64,000 nt of DNA from Podarcis raffonei. Taxonomy: Eukaryota > Chordata > Lepidosauria > Squamata > Lacertidae. The notes beneath the pieces are model-generated. The model was not told where the DNA came from, made no database searches, and was given only the letters and a program-made list of their open reading frames with translations. Position numbers and translations under genes: made by a program. The stretch lies in NCBI RefSeq assembly GCF_027172205.1, contig NC_070614.1, positions 30,442,501-30,506,500 of the forward strand, given 5' to 3'. Below, one piece after another: positions 10,280 through 21,344 of the stretch. Every line of letters starts with the position of its first letter. Position 1 is the first letter of the stretch.

Positions 10280-10435
10280 ATGTTGTCAGCCCATTGTTCC
10301 ACTGTGTTGCCAATACTGACTGGTGGCAGCTCTCCAGAATTTCAGGCAGGACTCTCTGCAAAACATATGAGCAGATGCCAGGAACTGAACTTGGGATTTC
10401 CTGTGTACAACCACTGAACTATGGTCCTCCCCAAA
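10280..10435 (-). mobile_element. tRNA-derived SINE, antisense
   Basis: Reads as the reverse complement of a common reptile SINE. The tRNA-like head lies at the right (ACCACTGAACTATGGTCC, complementary to a tRNA A-box region). A B-box-like GAACTGAACTTGGG lies inside, and the body has GACTGGTGGCAGCTCTCCAG and TTTCAGGCAGG. A second partial copy lies at 15,716-15,790, at the junction between the two tandem units. Family assignment is from memory. Confidence 0.6.
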
Positions 10436-11439
10436 ATGCAACATATACACCTAACTGCAACATTTAAAAAAGTAGCTGTCTTTCAAAATCAGCACATCTC
10501 CAAATTTTGCAATGCAGGCCTTTCAGCAAGTAATGTGTACAAAAGACATACACTAGTAAAATTAAGATGGAAAGGTTTGTTATATTAGGGGGAAGTGCTT
10601 TGCAAAAATATGTTATGTCAGAGAAGATTGTATGCAAAAATGTGTTTATTTAGAGAGAGTCACACTACAATTCTTAAGCATTTTCATGAGTACATATTAT
10701 TTGTTCTGCTTTTAAAATACAAACTGCCTTGGCCACTGGAGTTAAGAATGGAAAAATGAGAAACTGAGAGAAACCAAAACTGAATGTTTTGCTCATTCCT
10801 CTTCACAGTGCTGGGGCAGGTGGAGCTGATGAACATGAAAATCACTATCTCTCTGGTCATCTCATCATTTTCTGAGTGAAAAGGGAGTGCAGTAGTATCA
10901 ACCCTATTATCTGCATGGATTATCTGAAGAGAAGGGCTTTGTGTGTAGGAGTCTGTGTATATGTGGCAAATATTTTCACCCCTGAACACATTTTTGCATT
11001 CATTTTTGCTGGTTTCAGAGACAATGCAACAGGCACTATAGTTGATCCTCCTTAGCCCAATTCAACATGGAAATAAAAAATCATTTTTCTATTTTTTATC
11101 ACCCTTCTTAGACAGACCAGACTTGCATATGTGACTGACCGCTACTCCCCATTTCCTGTCTTGAACCAATACACTTATGCTTCCTGTTATAAAAAAAACC
11201 TCCTTCATATTGTATGTTTTAATCAATCTTAAACAAAGCTTAAACAAATTTGATGGGGGAAAAATGAGCTCAAACAAATTTAGCTTAAAGAAATTGTGTT
11301 CACAGCAGTGGTGGAGTGTAAGGTCCCACTGCCTGGGGCAGGTGCACAGGGTGCCCCACCCACCCAATGGGACAAGGTGAAGAGGGAGCCTGCTATTCAC
11401 AAAACAAATTTTTTATGTTGCTCCTCATTACTAGAGAAC

Positions 11440-11862
11440 TGGGAGTTTCTTTGATCTCAACAAATCCATCAGTGATTTGGAAAAAGCTTTGACATTAGAA
11501 ACAGTAATAATTTCCCTCATGAGTCAGGTATCTCCTCTGTGTTCATTCTCCTTTGAGATTTTACAAGCAGATGGATAGATGTGAATATTAACTTAAGCTA
11601 TAGATTGATGATATTCAGCAGTAGCTAACCCATATCCACATATCCATAATCCACATTTTCAGAGCAGCACTAGATGGCCACAAAATCTTCCAGATATATA
11701 TTGAAAGATACTGGATGTAGGACTGTTACTAGCAGGACATACATTAAGTTGATGCCTGTGGAAATAATGATACTTGTGCAATTATTTCCATGATCTACAA
11801 TTTTGGGTAAATCAGAGGAAAACTCAGAATTCATCTGGAAGCTGGTGAATTCTGGCTTTAAG
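11440..11862 (+). promoter_or_regulatory. putative OR promoter and noncoding first exon (for 12428)
   Basis: Contains CAACAAATCCATCAGTGATTT, AATTTCCCTCATGAGTCAGG, TTTGAGATTTTACAAGCAGA and TTAACTTAAGCTATAGATTG. These are followed by a segment ending TTCTGGCTTTAAG|GTAAGG, with the donor after 11,862. The inferred intron is 11,863-12,427 (565 bases), the shortest of the set. It ends TTATTTAG|ATG. Almost the same block precedes the gene at 18129. Confidence 0.65.
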
Positions 11863-12427
11863 GTAAGGAGCACATGAAACTTTTCCAGGAAAATCCTCTA
11901 TAAGTTTCTTCAATAGTATGTTTCGCTAACTGCAGTGAGACTTACCCCAAGTTAGTGAGCATAGGATTTCAGCTTTAAAAAAAACAAAACAAAAACAAAC
12001 AAACCTGTAGCTCTCAGAAACTAAGGAACATACTTCCCAGAAAGCTTTACACAGCCCCTCCTATCAACCTAGTGGCTCAGATTGTTCTGGATTTGTCTTT
12101 GGATTAGAAGCTCTACTGACTGTTGCACAAATTCACATTGAATTCAAAGTGATTTGCTTAAGAGTAGATGTGCATTGGATTGGATAACACTCTAAATGTG
12201 TCAGAGATTGTTGGATAACAGTGGATAGCTTGTGTCAATGATATATTTGGATTGCTGTTGTTAATGTTGTGATGTAACCCAATACAGAGAGTTTTGTTTG
12301 CTTAAATGTGGGTTGAGTACAAGCTACCATCCTTTAGAATGTCATTAATATAATCCTATGAATTAAAGTGAATCCAGAATCAAATGCTCAAGTCAAATTC
12401 TTTCTTAATAATGTCTTATTTATTTAG

Positions 12428-13381
12428 ATGCAACTGAAAAACAATGATAGAGATGGAAATCAAACAGAGACCATAATGTTTATCCTCTTGGACTTTAATA
12501 ATGAAGATCTGTGGGTTTTATTTTCCATACTGTTTCTTCCTGTTTACCTTGTGACCATAGCTGGGAACATCCTCATTGTTATTCTAGTGATTCTTGATCA
12601 GCGTCTTCACACACCCATGTATTTCTTCCTGGGAAACCTGTCCTGCCTGGAGACCTGCTACAGCTCAACCATCATGCCAAGGATGCTGGTCAGTTTTCTG
12701 ACTGGAGACAGATCCATTTCTGTTCATGGATGCTTTGCACAGCTATATTTCTTTGGGTTTCTTGCTGCTACAGAATGTTACTTTCTAGCAGTGATGTCTT
12801 ATGATCGTTACTTAGCAATTTGCAGGCCACTGCATTATGTGATGCTCATGGATGGCAGAATTTGTATCATGCTCATTGCTGGGTCTTGGATCACTGGCTC
12901 ATTGGGTATCAGCATCATAATATTTTTTGTATCTCAGCTGAGATTCTGTGGTCCCAACAAAATCAATCATTTCTTCTGTGATTTAACCCCTGTGATAAGA
13001 CTCTCCTGCGATAAGACTGATTTAGTTGAAATGACAGCTTTCATCATCTCCTCTATAGGTACTCTGCCACCTCTTCTAATAACCATATCGTCTTATGTTG
13101 GCATCATCAAAAACATTATAAGAATCCCATCTACCACTGGTAAACAAAAGGCATTCTCTACATGCTCCTCTCACCTGACTGTGGTTGCTTGCTTCTATGG
13201 TTCGCTGATGATTGTCTATGTCTTACCAAATATGAGTTCACTGAGTGATTTGAAAAAACTTTTTTCTCTGTTCTACACTCTGCTCACCCCACTGGTCAAC
13301 CCCATTATATACAGTTTGAGGAACAAGGAGGTAAAGGATGCAGCAAAGAAAACTTTCAAGCTGCTTCACAGAACTGATTAG
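12428..13381 (+). CDS. olfactory receptor, class II, family 11/6-like
   Basis: Complete 317-residue OR. NQT at 11-13; TM1 about 28-54 with GN at 46-47; HTPMYFFL at 61-68; Cys102; MSYDRYLAIC at 123-132; ECL2 cysteines 174, 184 and 194; SY at 222-223; [10 protein letters not shown] at 241-250; and PLVNPIIYSLRN at 288-299. The start is fixed by AG|ATG and by the paralogs. Its first ~270 bases and its last ~240 bases plus 3' flank are nearly identical to those of 18129. The middle (about codons 97-236, TM3 to TM5) differs at many positions. TM3-TM6 lines the ligand pocket, so the pair probably differs in odorant range. Confidence 0.97.
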   Translation: MQLKNNDRDGNQTETIMFILLDFNNEDLWVLFSILFLPVYLVTIAGNILIVILVILDQRLHTPMYFFLGNLSCLETCYSSTIMPRMLVSFLTGDRSISVHGCFAQLYFFGFLAATECYFLAVMSYDRYLAICRPLHYVMLMDGRICIMLIAGSWITGSLGISIIIFFVSQLRFCGPNKINHFFCDLTPVIRLSCDKTDLVEMTAFIISSIGTLPPLLITISSYVGIIKNIIRIPSTTGKQKAFSTCSSHLTVVACFYGSLMIVYVLPNMSSLSDLKKLFSLFYTLLTPLVNPIIYSLRNKEVKDAAKKTFKLLHRTD

Positions 13382-14194
13382 AATTCAGGTCAAAAAGTGT
13401 GGAGAACATTGACTGCATTGGCTTCACAATATGAATGCTTACAAAAACAGGTCATTAATATATTTTGCCTCTGCCTTGTTTATCAAGGAAGGAATTTGAA
13501 AAAAATAATTTTACTTGACATGAATTTTACACTTTGGTTTCATATTGGTTATTGAATGCAGCATTGCTGTGTTTTGCAATGAAAGAAAGAAACAATCTCA
13601 TAGCACGTCACAAAATTTCCCAGAAATAACAAAGGAAGGTGACCGATATAGAGTCCAGAGTTTCAGGCACTATGATAGTTCCCAAGTATGTAACATATAA
13701 CTCCAGAATTCTAAATGCCTATCATATGTGATGCTATTCAAGCTGGCTTTGGGCAGCTAAGAAATAGGAAGTTTAGGGGCATATACAGATTGCTGTTGAC
13801 TTTTTGACTGCAGGAAGGATCAATGTGTAATTCCAAGCAAGCAACAAATGCACATCATTTGTTGATAATATGTGTGGTCAGAAAGGGTAAGGTATGTCAA
13901 CTGTTAAGTGTAAAACAAAAGAAGGGAATTAGTATGAATAAGAACTTTTAACTGATTCTGAAATAATACAATAATCTTTCATAACAAAATACATAGGCAC
14001 CTACACATATCAGAGAAGTAACTGAGAGGTCAAATAATGTGAGAGCATGCAAATGGTTGAAAATAGAAAAATAGGTGGTTCTGAAAATGGAAGGGAAATT
14101 GCTAAAGACTTAAAAAGAGTGCTGATGAATAGTACCAAACTCCTTGTTGACAATGGGTTCAAGAGTCTGTTCCCTCCATTCTGTTAGGGTAAGG

Positions 14195-14228
<34 letters not shown>

Positions 14229-14650
14229 CTTTGAACTATTCACACGCACTTTATGGAAATTCTTAATGGACTTCTAAGATTTGGGGCTTTTAGAGTTAGG
14301 GAAGAGGTGGATGAAACCCAAATTTGAAGGGTTGATGCAAGACCTGAAGAAATTAATTTCTGGCCCTCAAAAGTCCCACAATTTTAATGAGGGAATAATT
14401 CATTTTGATTCTCATTTCAATGGGAACTTACCAAATTCACCCTTTCTGAAATAATACATGAACCAAAACATTGCCATCTTTAAAAATCCTCCCTTCTTTG
14501 AATTTTGCAATGCACTTCTGACGTCACATAATGTATACAAGAAGGCGTATATTAGTGAAAATATGCATTATGTTAGGGGTAATTTATTTGCAAATATGTG
14601 TATGTTAGAGACAATTGCATAGAAAAATGTTTGTATTTTGAGTAATTCTC
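13382..14650 (+). repeat. 3' flank copied at 19,083-20,096
   Basis: About 1 kb starting at the stop codon is almost base-for-base the same as the flank of OR 18129, with only scattered single differences seen by eye. Identity ends at GAGGGAATAAT near 14,398, where unit B jumps to sequence equivalent to about 15,000. It contains a CA microsatellite (14,196-14,226). No gene seen. Confidence 0.8.
14196..14226 (+). repeat. (CA)n microsatellite
   Basis: An uninterrupted AC/CA run of about 31 bases after GTTAGGGTAAGGA. The orthologous position in unit B (19,897-19,925) is one repeat shorter, so array length changed after duplication. Confidence 0.95.
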
Positions 14651-14654
14651 AGTA

Positions 14655-14945
14655 ATTTTAAGAAGAGCCTGCTGCGTCAGGCCTTTGGCATCTAGTCCAG
14701 CATCCTGTTCTCACGATGGCCAACCAGATGGCTGTAGGAATCCACCAAGCAAGATTCCAGCACAACAGCATTCACCTCACCTATGGTTTCCAGCAAGTGG
14801 TATTCAGAAGCATTGCTGCCTCCAACTGTGAAAGGCAGAGCATGAATTTGTCTAATTCTCTTCTAAAGCTATCCATGTTGGTGGGTATCATCACATCCTG
14901 TGGAAGCAGGCAACTACGCACTGCATAAAGGAGTGATTTCTTTTA
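14655..14945 (+). repeat. interspersed repeat, family not named
   Basis: Reads GAGCCTGCTGCGTCAGGCC...CATCTAGTCCAGCATCCTG...GGCCAACCAGATG...TTTCCAGCAA...TATTCAGAAGCATTGCTGCC...ATGAATTTGTCTAATTCTC...ATCCATGTTGGTG. I recall this consensus as a widespread repeat in reptile genomes, but I cannot place its superfamily. It is absent from the matching position of unit B, where about 600 bases are missing. Confidence 0.55.
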
Positions 14946-15439
14946 TTTCTCCTCAATCTTTAAACAATCCGTTTCATAGCATGTCCACAAGTTCTATTGT
15001 CAATAAGATGTAGAATTTTGGAAAACTAAAGCTATGACTGGGAAATTGAGAAACTGTGACTGAATGATGTTTATTCCCAGTTATGGTGCTGCAGTAGATA
15101 AAACCCACTACTGTGATGGAGGTGGAAATAATTTCCTATCTGATAATCAACTCCCTCTTTCCATGAGCACAAACAGGGCAATAACTTCCTTCCTTGGATT
15201 ATCTGCATGGATTATCTGAAGGTATGGGCTGTGTGTATGCTATATGTATGTTTGAACAATAGTGTAGAGTTTTTTGGGGGGATATGAATAGTGGCAAGTA
15301 AAATAAATAAAAAGGCAAAGCAAATATCTTAAACATGCAGAATGATCAGTAGCTTCTGCCTGGTTTGAGCAACCTGGCTTGCATAAAAAATAACAGATCT
15401 CACATAGATGGAATCCTGATCTAAATTGGTTGATGTGAG

Positions 15440-15715
15440 TTTTGAACAGATTTCTTCATGGAATTCATTGCAGATTGCCCAAGAGAATATGCCAGAAATC
15501 AAAGGGGAATCCTTGATTTCCCTTGTGCTTTCTATTTTTTCTTCTCCATGTTCATATCCCAGTGAGATTTTTCAGACCTATAAATAGAAATGAGAGGTTA
15601 ATTTATGCTAAAGATTATATTCAGTAATGGATGGCACCTCTGAAGAAGAAGCTATCTATATATTTATTATAACAGAAGATTCCAAAATCTTCAAGAAAAT
15701 ATTTGAGATAGGTGG
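15440..15715 (+). promoter_or_regulatory. orphan copy of the OR upstream exon block
   Basis: Matches the block upstream of 23405: GAATTCATTGCAGATTGCCC, GATTTCCCTTGTGCTTTCT, CCCAGTGAGATTTTTCAG and TTAATTTATGCTAAAGATTATATTCAG. The match fades near 15,700, before any splice donor, and a SINE piece follows. No OR coding exon follows that uses it. It is the unit A counterpart of the functional-looking block at 21,345-21,774, left behind by the duplication. Confidence 0.55.
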
Positions 15716-15799
15716 ATTTCAGGACTCTCTGTAAGACTTTCCAGCAGATGTCAAGAACTGAACGTGGAATTTTCTGCACACAATATGCAACATATACAC

Positions 15800-15972
15800 C
15801 TTCGGTTCAGCGGATGGATAGATGTTAATGTTAACATAAGCTATAGATTGATGGCATTCAGCAACAGCTGAGCCATATCCACAAGAGATGTATCCACATT
15901 TTCAGAGCACCACTACAGGTGATGGTCAAAAAATATTCCTGATATACCTTTGGGTATAGGGCGGTATAGAAA

Positions 15973-16004
<32 letters not shown>

Positions 16005-16010
16005 TAACAA
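15800..16010 (+). repeat. upstream-block fragment and non-LTR element tail
   Basis: 15,810-15,930 repeats the words GGATGGATAGATGTTAATGT, AAGCTATAGATTGATGGCAT and CCACATTTTCAGAGCA from the OR upstream blocks. From about 15,946, GGGTATAGGGCGGTATAGAA leads into TAAATAAATAAATAATAATAATAA, typical of an L2/LINE-type 3' tail. The run at 15,975-16,008 is a simple repeat. It appears inserted between the SINE piece and the AAAGTAGCTGTC block that are adjacent in unit A. Confidence 0.5.
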
Positions 16011-16879
16011 CTGATTATTATTTTTTGGAAAAGTAGCTGTCTCTCAAAATTAGCACATCTCCAAATTTTGCAATGCAGACCTTTCACCGAGTAATAGGTA
16101 CAAAAAGGCATTCATTAGTAAAAATAAGATGGAAATATTTATTATATGAGAGGAAAGTGCTTTGCAAAAATCTGTCATGTTAGAGAAGAATGCATGGAAA
16201 TGGAATGGAAAAATGAGAAACTGAGAGAAACCAAGACTGAATGTTTTGCCCATTCCTCTTCACAGTGCTGGGGGAGGTGGAGCTGATGAACATGAAAATC
16301 ACTATCTCTCTGGTCATCTCATCATTTTCTGAGTGAAAAGGGAGTACAGTGGTATGAACCCCCCCTTCTATTACCTGCATGGATTATCTGAAGAGAAGGG
16401 CTTTCTGTGTAAGAGGCTGTGTATGTGTGGCAAATATTTTCACTCCTGAACACATTTTTGCACCCGTTTTTGCTGGTTTCAGAGACAATAGAAACCAATG
16501 AAAACCCTATAGTTGGTCCTACTTAGCTCAATTCAACATGGGAATAAAAAGCATCTGTTTTTTAATATCCTTCATAGACAAGCCAGGCTTGCATATGAGA
16601 CTGATTGCTACTCTCCATTTCCTGTTTAGAACCAGTACCCTTATGCTTCCTGTTATATATAAATAAACCCTTCACATTGTATGTTTTAATCAATCTTAAA
16701 CAAAGCATAAACAATTTAGCTTAAACAAATTGTGTTCACAGCAGTGCCGGAGAATAAGGTCCCACTGCCTGGGGCAGGCACATGCGGTAATCCCCCCAAG
16801 GGGACAAGGCGCAGAGGGAGCCTGTTGCAACTTGGTTTGCAAAGTGATTATGCTGCTCCTCATTACTAGATAACTGGGT

Positions 16880-17305
16880 GTTTCTTGGATCTCAACAAAT
16901 CCATCAGTGATTTCCCTGGAAGAAAGCTATTACAGTAGACATAGGAGTGCCACTAATTTCCCTCATGAATCGGGTGTCTCCTCTGTGTTCATTCTCCTTT
17001 GAGATTTTACAAACATATGGATAGATGTGAATGTTAATATAAGCTATATATTGATGGCATTCAGCAATAGTTGACCCATATCCACAAGAGATGTATCCAC
17101 ATTTTCAGAGCAGCACTAGATGGTCACAAAATCTTAGTGATATATATTGTAACATACAGGATGATACTAGCAAGACATACATTAAGTTGATGCCCTTTGG
17201 AAATAAATAACGATACTTGTGCAATTATTTCAATGATCTACGATTCTGGGTGATACAGAGGAAAACTCAGAATTCATCAAGAATCTGGTGAATTCTGGCT
17301 TCAAG
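16880..17305 (+). promoter_or_regulatory. putative OR promoter and noncoding first exon (for 18129)
   Basis: Same order as in unit A: CAACAAATCCATCAGTGATTT, AATTTCCCTCATGAATCGGG, TTTGAGATTTTACAAA and TTAATATAAGCTATATATTG. The final segment ends ATTCTGGCTTCAAG|GTAAGG, with the donor after 17,305. The inferred intron 17,306-18,128 carries the Tigger-like MITE at 17,726. Confidence 0.65.
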
Positions 17306-17725
17306 GTAAGGGGCACATGAAACTCTTCCAGGCAAATCCTCTATAGGTTTTTTCAATAGTAAGTTCTGCTAACAGTATTGAGACTTAGCCCAAGTTAAGT
17401 GAACATAGGATTTCAGCTTTTTTATGATTATTATTTAACTCTCAGAAACATAAACTTCCCCGAAAGCTTTATGCAGCCCCTATCATCCACCCAGTGGCTT
17501 AGATTGTGCTAGATTTGTTTTTGGATTAGAAGCTCTACCGACTGCTGCACAAATTGACATTAAATTCAAAGTCATTTGCTTAAGAGTAGATATGTATTGT
17601 ACAGTATTGGATTACACTGTAAATGTGCCAGAGATTTAATTCTAAAAATAGCAGTGAATAGCATGCATCAATCATATCATAGCTGAATCATTGTCAATGT
17701 TGTGATGTATCCCAAAACAGAAATA

Positions 17726-17985
17726 CAGTCATACCTCGTGTTGCGAATGCTGCGGGTTGTGTGTTTTTGGGTTACGGACACGCCGAACCCAGATGCACCG
17801 GAACTGGTTACTTCCGGGTTTCGGCAATCACACATGCGCAGATACTCTAAATGTCACTTTGTGCATGCACAAAAGTTCCGAATCGCGTCACACGTATGCA
17901 CAGACACAGCAATGCGGGTTGCGAGTGCTGTGGGTTGCGAACGTGCCTCCCGCATGGATCACATTCGAAACCCGAGGTTCCACTG
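17726..17985. mobile_element. Tigger/pogo-like MITE, 260 bp, TA target
   Basis: Ends CAGTCATACCTCGTGTTGCG and the inverted CGAGGTTCCACTG, flanked by TA on both sides (17,724-25 and 17,986-87). The interior is CpG-rich (GCGAATGCTGCGGGTTG). Unit A has an empty site at the equivalent place (CCCAATACAGAGAGTTTTG), which both proves the insertion and places it after the duplication. ORs at 23405 and near 30,718 have relatives of the same type. Confidence 0.85.
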
Positions 17986-18128
17986 TAGAGAATTTTGTTT
18001 GCTTAAATGCAGGTTGTGTACAAACCCCCAGCCTTTTGCATGTCATTGATATAATCCTATGAATTAAAGTGAATTCAGCATCAAATACTCAACTCTAATT
18101 CTTTCTTGATATTGTCTTATTTATATAG

Positions 18129-19082
18129 ATGCAACTGAAAAACAATGATATAGATGGAAATCAAACAGAGCCCATAATGTTTATCCTCTTGAACTTTAAT
18201 AATGAAGATTTGTGGGTTTTATTTTCCATACTGTTTCTGCCTGTTTACCTTGTGACCATAGCTGGGAACATCCTCATTGTTATTCTAGTGATTCTTGATC
18301 AGCGTCTTCACACACCCATGTATTTCTTCCTGGGAAACCTGTCCTGCCTGGAGACCTGTTACAGCTCAACCATCATGCCAAGGATGCTGGTCAGTTTTCT
18401 GACTGGAGACAGAACTATTTCTATTAAAGGGTGCTTTACACAGCTGTATTTCTTTGGGTCTCTTGCAGCTGCAGAATGTTACTTACTAGCAGTGATGTCT
18501 TATGATCGCTATTTAGCAATATGCAGACCACTGCATTATGTGACGCTCATGGATGGCAGAATTTGCATCATGCTCATTGCTGGGTCTTGGATCAGTGGCT
18601 TTTTGGGTATGAACATTGTACTATATTTCGTATCTCAGCTGAGATTCTGTGGGCCCAACAAAATCAATCATTTTTTCTGTGATTTAACCCCCATGGTAAG
18701 ACTTTCCTGCAATGACACTGATTTGGTTGAAAAGACTGCCTTCATTGTCTCCTTTGTAGCCATACTACCCCCTCTTGCAATAACTGTGTCATCTTATGTT
18801 TGCATTATCAAAAAAATTATAAGAATCCCATCTACCACTGGTAAACAAAAGGCATTCTCTACATGCTCCTCTCACCTGACTGTGGTTGCTTGCTTCTATG
18901 GTTCACTGACGATAGTCTATGTCTTACCAAATATGAGTTCACTGAGTGATTTGAAAAAACTTTTTTCTCTGTTCTACACTCTGCTCACCCCACTGGTCAA
19001 CCCCATTATATACAGTTTGAGGAATAAGGAGGTAAAGGATGCAGCAAAGAAAACTTTCAAGCTGCTTCACAGAACTGATTAG
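18129..19082 (+). CDS. olfactory receptor, class II, family 11/6-like
   Basis: Complete 317-residue OR with all class II marks at the same positions as 12428 (NQT 11-13, Cys102, MSYDRYLAIC 123-132, ECL2 cysteines 174/184/194, [10 protein letters not shown] 241-250, NPIIYSLRN). It is a tandem duplicate of 12428. A 265-base stretch, 18,261-18,525 (TM1 to TM3), matches 28,909-29,173 in the gene at 28777 with a single mismatch, although the rest of those two genes is clearly diverged. That points to gene conversion between them. The start is fixed by TATATAG|ATG. Confidence 0.97.
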   Translation: MQLKNNDIDGNQTEPIMFILLNFNNEDLWVLFSILFLPVYLVTIAGNILIVILVILDQRLHTPMYFFLGNLSCLETCYSSTIMPRMLVSFLTGDRTISIKGCFTQLYFFGSLAAAECYLLAVMSYDRYLAICRPLHYVTLMDGRICIMLIAGSWISGFLGMNIVLYFVSQLRFCGPNKINHFFCDLTPMVRLSCNDTDLVEKTAFIVSFVAILPPLAITVSSYVCIIKKIIRIPSTTGKQKAFSTCSSHLTVVACFYGSLTIVYVLPNMSSLSDLKKLFSLFYTLLTPLVNPIIYSLRNKEVKDAAKKTFKLLHRTD

Positions 19083-19896
19083 AATTCAGGTCAAAAAGTG
19101 TGGAGAACATTGACTGCATTGGCTTCACAATATGAATGCTTACAAAAACAGGTCATTAATATATTTTGCCTCTGCCTTGTTTATCAAGGAAGGAATTTGA
19201 AAAAAATAATTTTACTTGACATGAATTTTACACTTTGGTTTCATATTGGTTATTGAATGCAGCATTGCTGTGTTTTGCAATGAAAGAAAGAAACAATCTC
19301 ACAGCACGTCACAAAATTTCCCAGAAATAACAAAGGAAGGTGACCGATATAGAGTCCAGAGTTTCAGGCACTATGATAGTTCCCAAGTATGTAACATATA
19401 ACTCCAGAATTCTAAATGCCTATCATATGTGATGCTATTCAAGCTGGCTTTGGGCAGCTAAGAAACAGGAAGTTTAGGGGCATATACAGATTGCTGTTGA
19501 CTTTTTGACTGCAGGAAGGATCAATGTGTAATTCCAAGCAAGCAACAAATGCACATCATTTGTTGACAATATGTGTGGTCAGAAAGGGTAAGGTCTGTCA
19601 ACTGTTAAGTGTAAAACAAAAGAAGGGAATTAGTATGAATAAGAACTTTTAAGTGATTCTGAAATAATACAATAATCTTTCATAACAAAATACACAGGCA
19701 CCTACACATATCAGAGAAGTAACTGAGAGGTCAAATAATGTGAGAGCATGCAAATGGTTGAAAATAGAAAAATAGGTGGTTCTGAAAATGGAAGGGAAAT
19801 TGCTAAAGACTTAAAAAGAGTGCTGATGGATAGTACCAAACTCCTTGTTGACAATGGGTTCAAGAGTCTGTTCCCTCCATTCTGTTAGGGTAAGGA

Positions 19897-19925
<29 letters not shown>
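19897..19925 (+). repeat. (CA)n microsatellite
   Basis: Unit B copy of the CA run at 14,196-14,226, within 1 kb of near-identical 3' flank (19,083-20,096) that contains no gene. Confidence 0.95.
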
Positions 19926-19927
<2 letters not shown>

Positions 19928-20235
19928 CTTTGAACTATTCACACGCACTTTATGGAAATTCTTAATGGACTTCTAAGATTTGGGGCTTTTAGAGTTAGGG
20001 AAGAGGTGGATGAAAACCAAATTTGAAGGGTTGATGCAAGACCTGAAGAAATTAATTTCTGGCCCTCAAAAGTCCCACAATTTTAATGAGGGAATAATGA
20101 TGTGGAATTTTGGAAAACTGAAGCTATGACTGGGAAATTGAGAAACTGTGACTGAATGATGTTAATTCCCAGTTATGGTGCTGCAGTAGATAAAACCCAC
20201 TACTGTGATGGTGCTGGAAATAATTTCCTATCTGA

Positions 20236-21036
20236 TAAAGCCTCTCCTCCTTCAGGAGGGGAGGGATTGTGAGCGGGAGACGATTCCCGCGTCACACAGG
20301 AGACATTCTGCCCCCTGCCCTCTCATCATCGCTTGCGTGCCAAGCCTCCCAGTTGGACACCTAATCGGGTGCCACCGTGGGGGGCGTGGTTTAGCTGCTC
20401 AAATGCAGCCACGCCAGCTCTCCCCACCATTGTGCTTCAGATTTTCCACAAGTCACCCAACCACCACTCCCTTTAGGGCATCGCTTCTTGCTCGACCTTG
20501 CTATGGACCCATGGTTGGTCGCCCTGGTTGCCCAGGGGGCCTGGTAGGAGCTTTTTCCAATTGGCAAATTGGCACCGGCCTCTTGGTTTTTTTCGCCTAC
20601 CTCGTAGCAATCGTCACAACTTTATTGGTATTTGGCGGTTAGGCATTGGAATGTGTTGTTGGTGTATGGAAGGGCAAGGTGTGGCCATCGCCTACCCCTT
20701 CACTTATGGGTATTCCGTTAAAGGAATCCGGCGATCATGGATCCTGTCCGATGCCCTGTGTGGTGGGGGGCCATGGCACGACCCTCGGTGACATCAGGGG
20801 AGAGCTTATAGTTGTATTGGCATCAACAGGCTTCCCCTACTGGTGATTAACCCCTCATCAGATTCACCCCTCTCCGAGTGGGTGGAGTCGAATTTGCTGT
20901 GGTCCAATGCCTAAGCCAATATCTTCTCACATGCTGTAATCAATAAAGTTGTGGCCTTTTCTTGCCCATTAACCTAATATACTGTGTCCACATGTCTTCA
21001 TTCCCCCAAGCGGGGATCGGGTCCTCAAATCACAAT
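20236..21036 (+). mobile_element. solo terminal repeat of an LTR/DIRS-kin retroelement (fossil)
   Basis: An insertion of about 800 bases into unit B; unit A keeps the uninterrupted site (CTATCTGATAATCAACTCCC). It is richer in G+C than its surroundings. It ends in a poly(A)-signal region (CAATAAAGTTGTGGCC near 20,940), as in retroelement terminal repeats. There are no clear TG...CA ends and no obvious target duplication beyond two bases, which would suit a tyrosine-recombinase (DIRS-type) element, but this is not proven. A related copy lies inverted at 54,017-54,786. No coding part is present, so the piece is a relic. It is younger than the unit A/B duplication. Confidence 0.65.
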
Positions 21037-21344
21037 CAACTCCCTCTTTCCATGAGCACAAACAGGGCAATAACTTCCTTCCTCGGATTATCTGCATGGA
21101 TTATCTGAAGGTACAGGCTGTGTGTATGCTATATGTATGTTTGAACAATAGTGTATGGTCATCCCATTGGGTTTTTTTGGGGGGGGATATGAATAGTGGC
21201 AAGTAAAATAAATAAAAAGGTAAAGCAAATATCTTTTAACATGCAGAATGATCAGTAGTTTCTGCCTGGTTTGAGCAACCTGGCTTGCAATAAAAATAAC
21301 AGATCTCACATAGATGGAATCCTGATCTAAATTGGATGGTGCGA

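Larger units (their letters stand above)
10325..15715 (+). repeat. tandem duplication unit A (contains OR 12428)
   Basis: This segment and 15,716-21,610 are two copies of one unit of about 5.5 kb. The order is the same in both: SINE piece, AAAGTAGCTGTC... block, upstream exon block, OR gene, 3' flank with a CA repeat, and a TGGAATTTTGGAAAACT block. Matches include 10,470/16,031, 10,984/16,446, 12,428/18,129 and 13,382/19,083. Unit A alone has 14,400-15,005, including the interspersed repeat at 14,655. The 3' flanks are almost identical, so at least that part was duplicated or homogenised recently. Confidence 0.85.

Noticed and set aside
14196-14226. CRISPR-like or array signal
   Set aside because: The only short tandem arrays are simple microsatellites (CA, ATCT, AAT). 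There are no spaced identical repeats, and the DNA is from an animal.
20205-20642. 145-codon open frame
   Set aside because: It crosses the left border of the retroelement terminal repeat and has no counterpart in the related repeat at 54,017; chance frame in GC-rich DNA.
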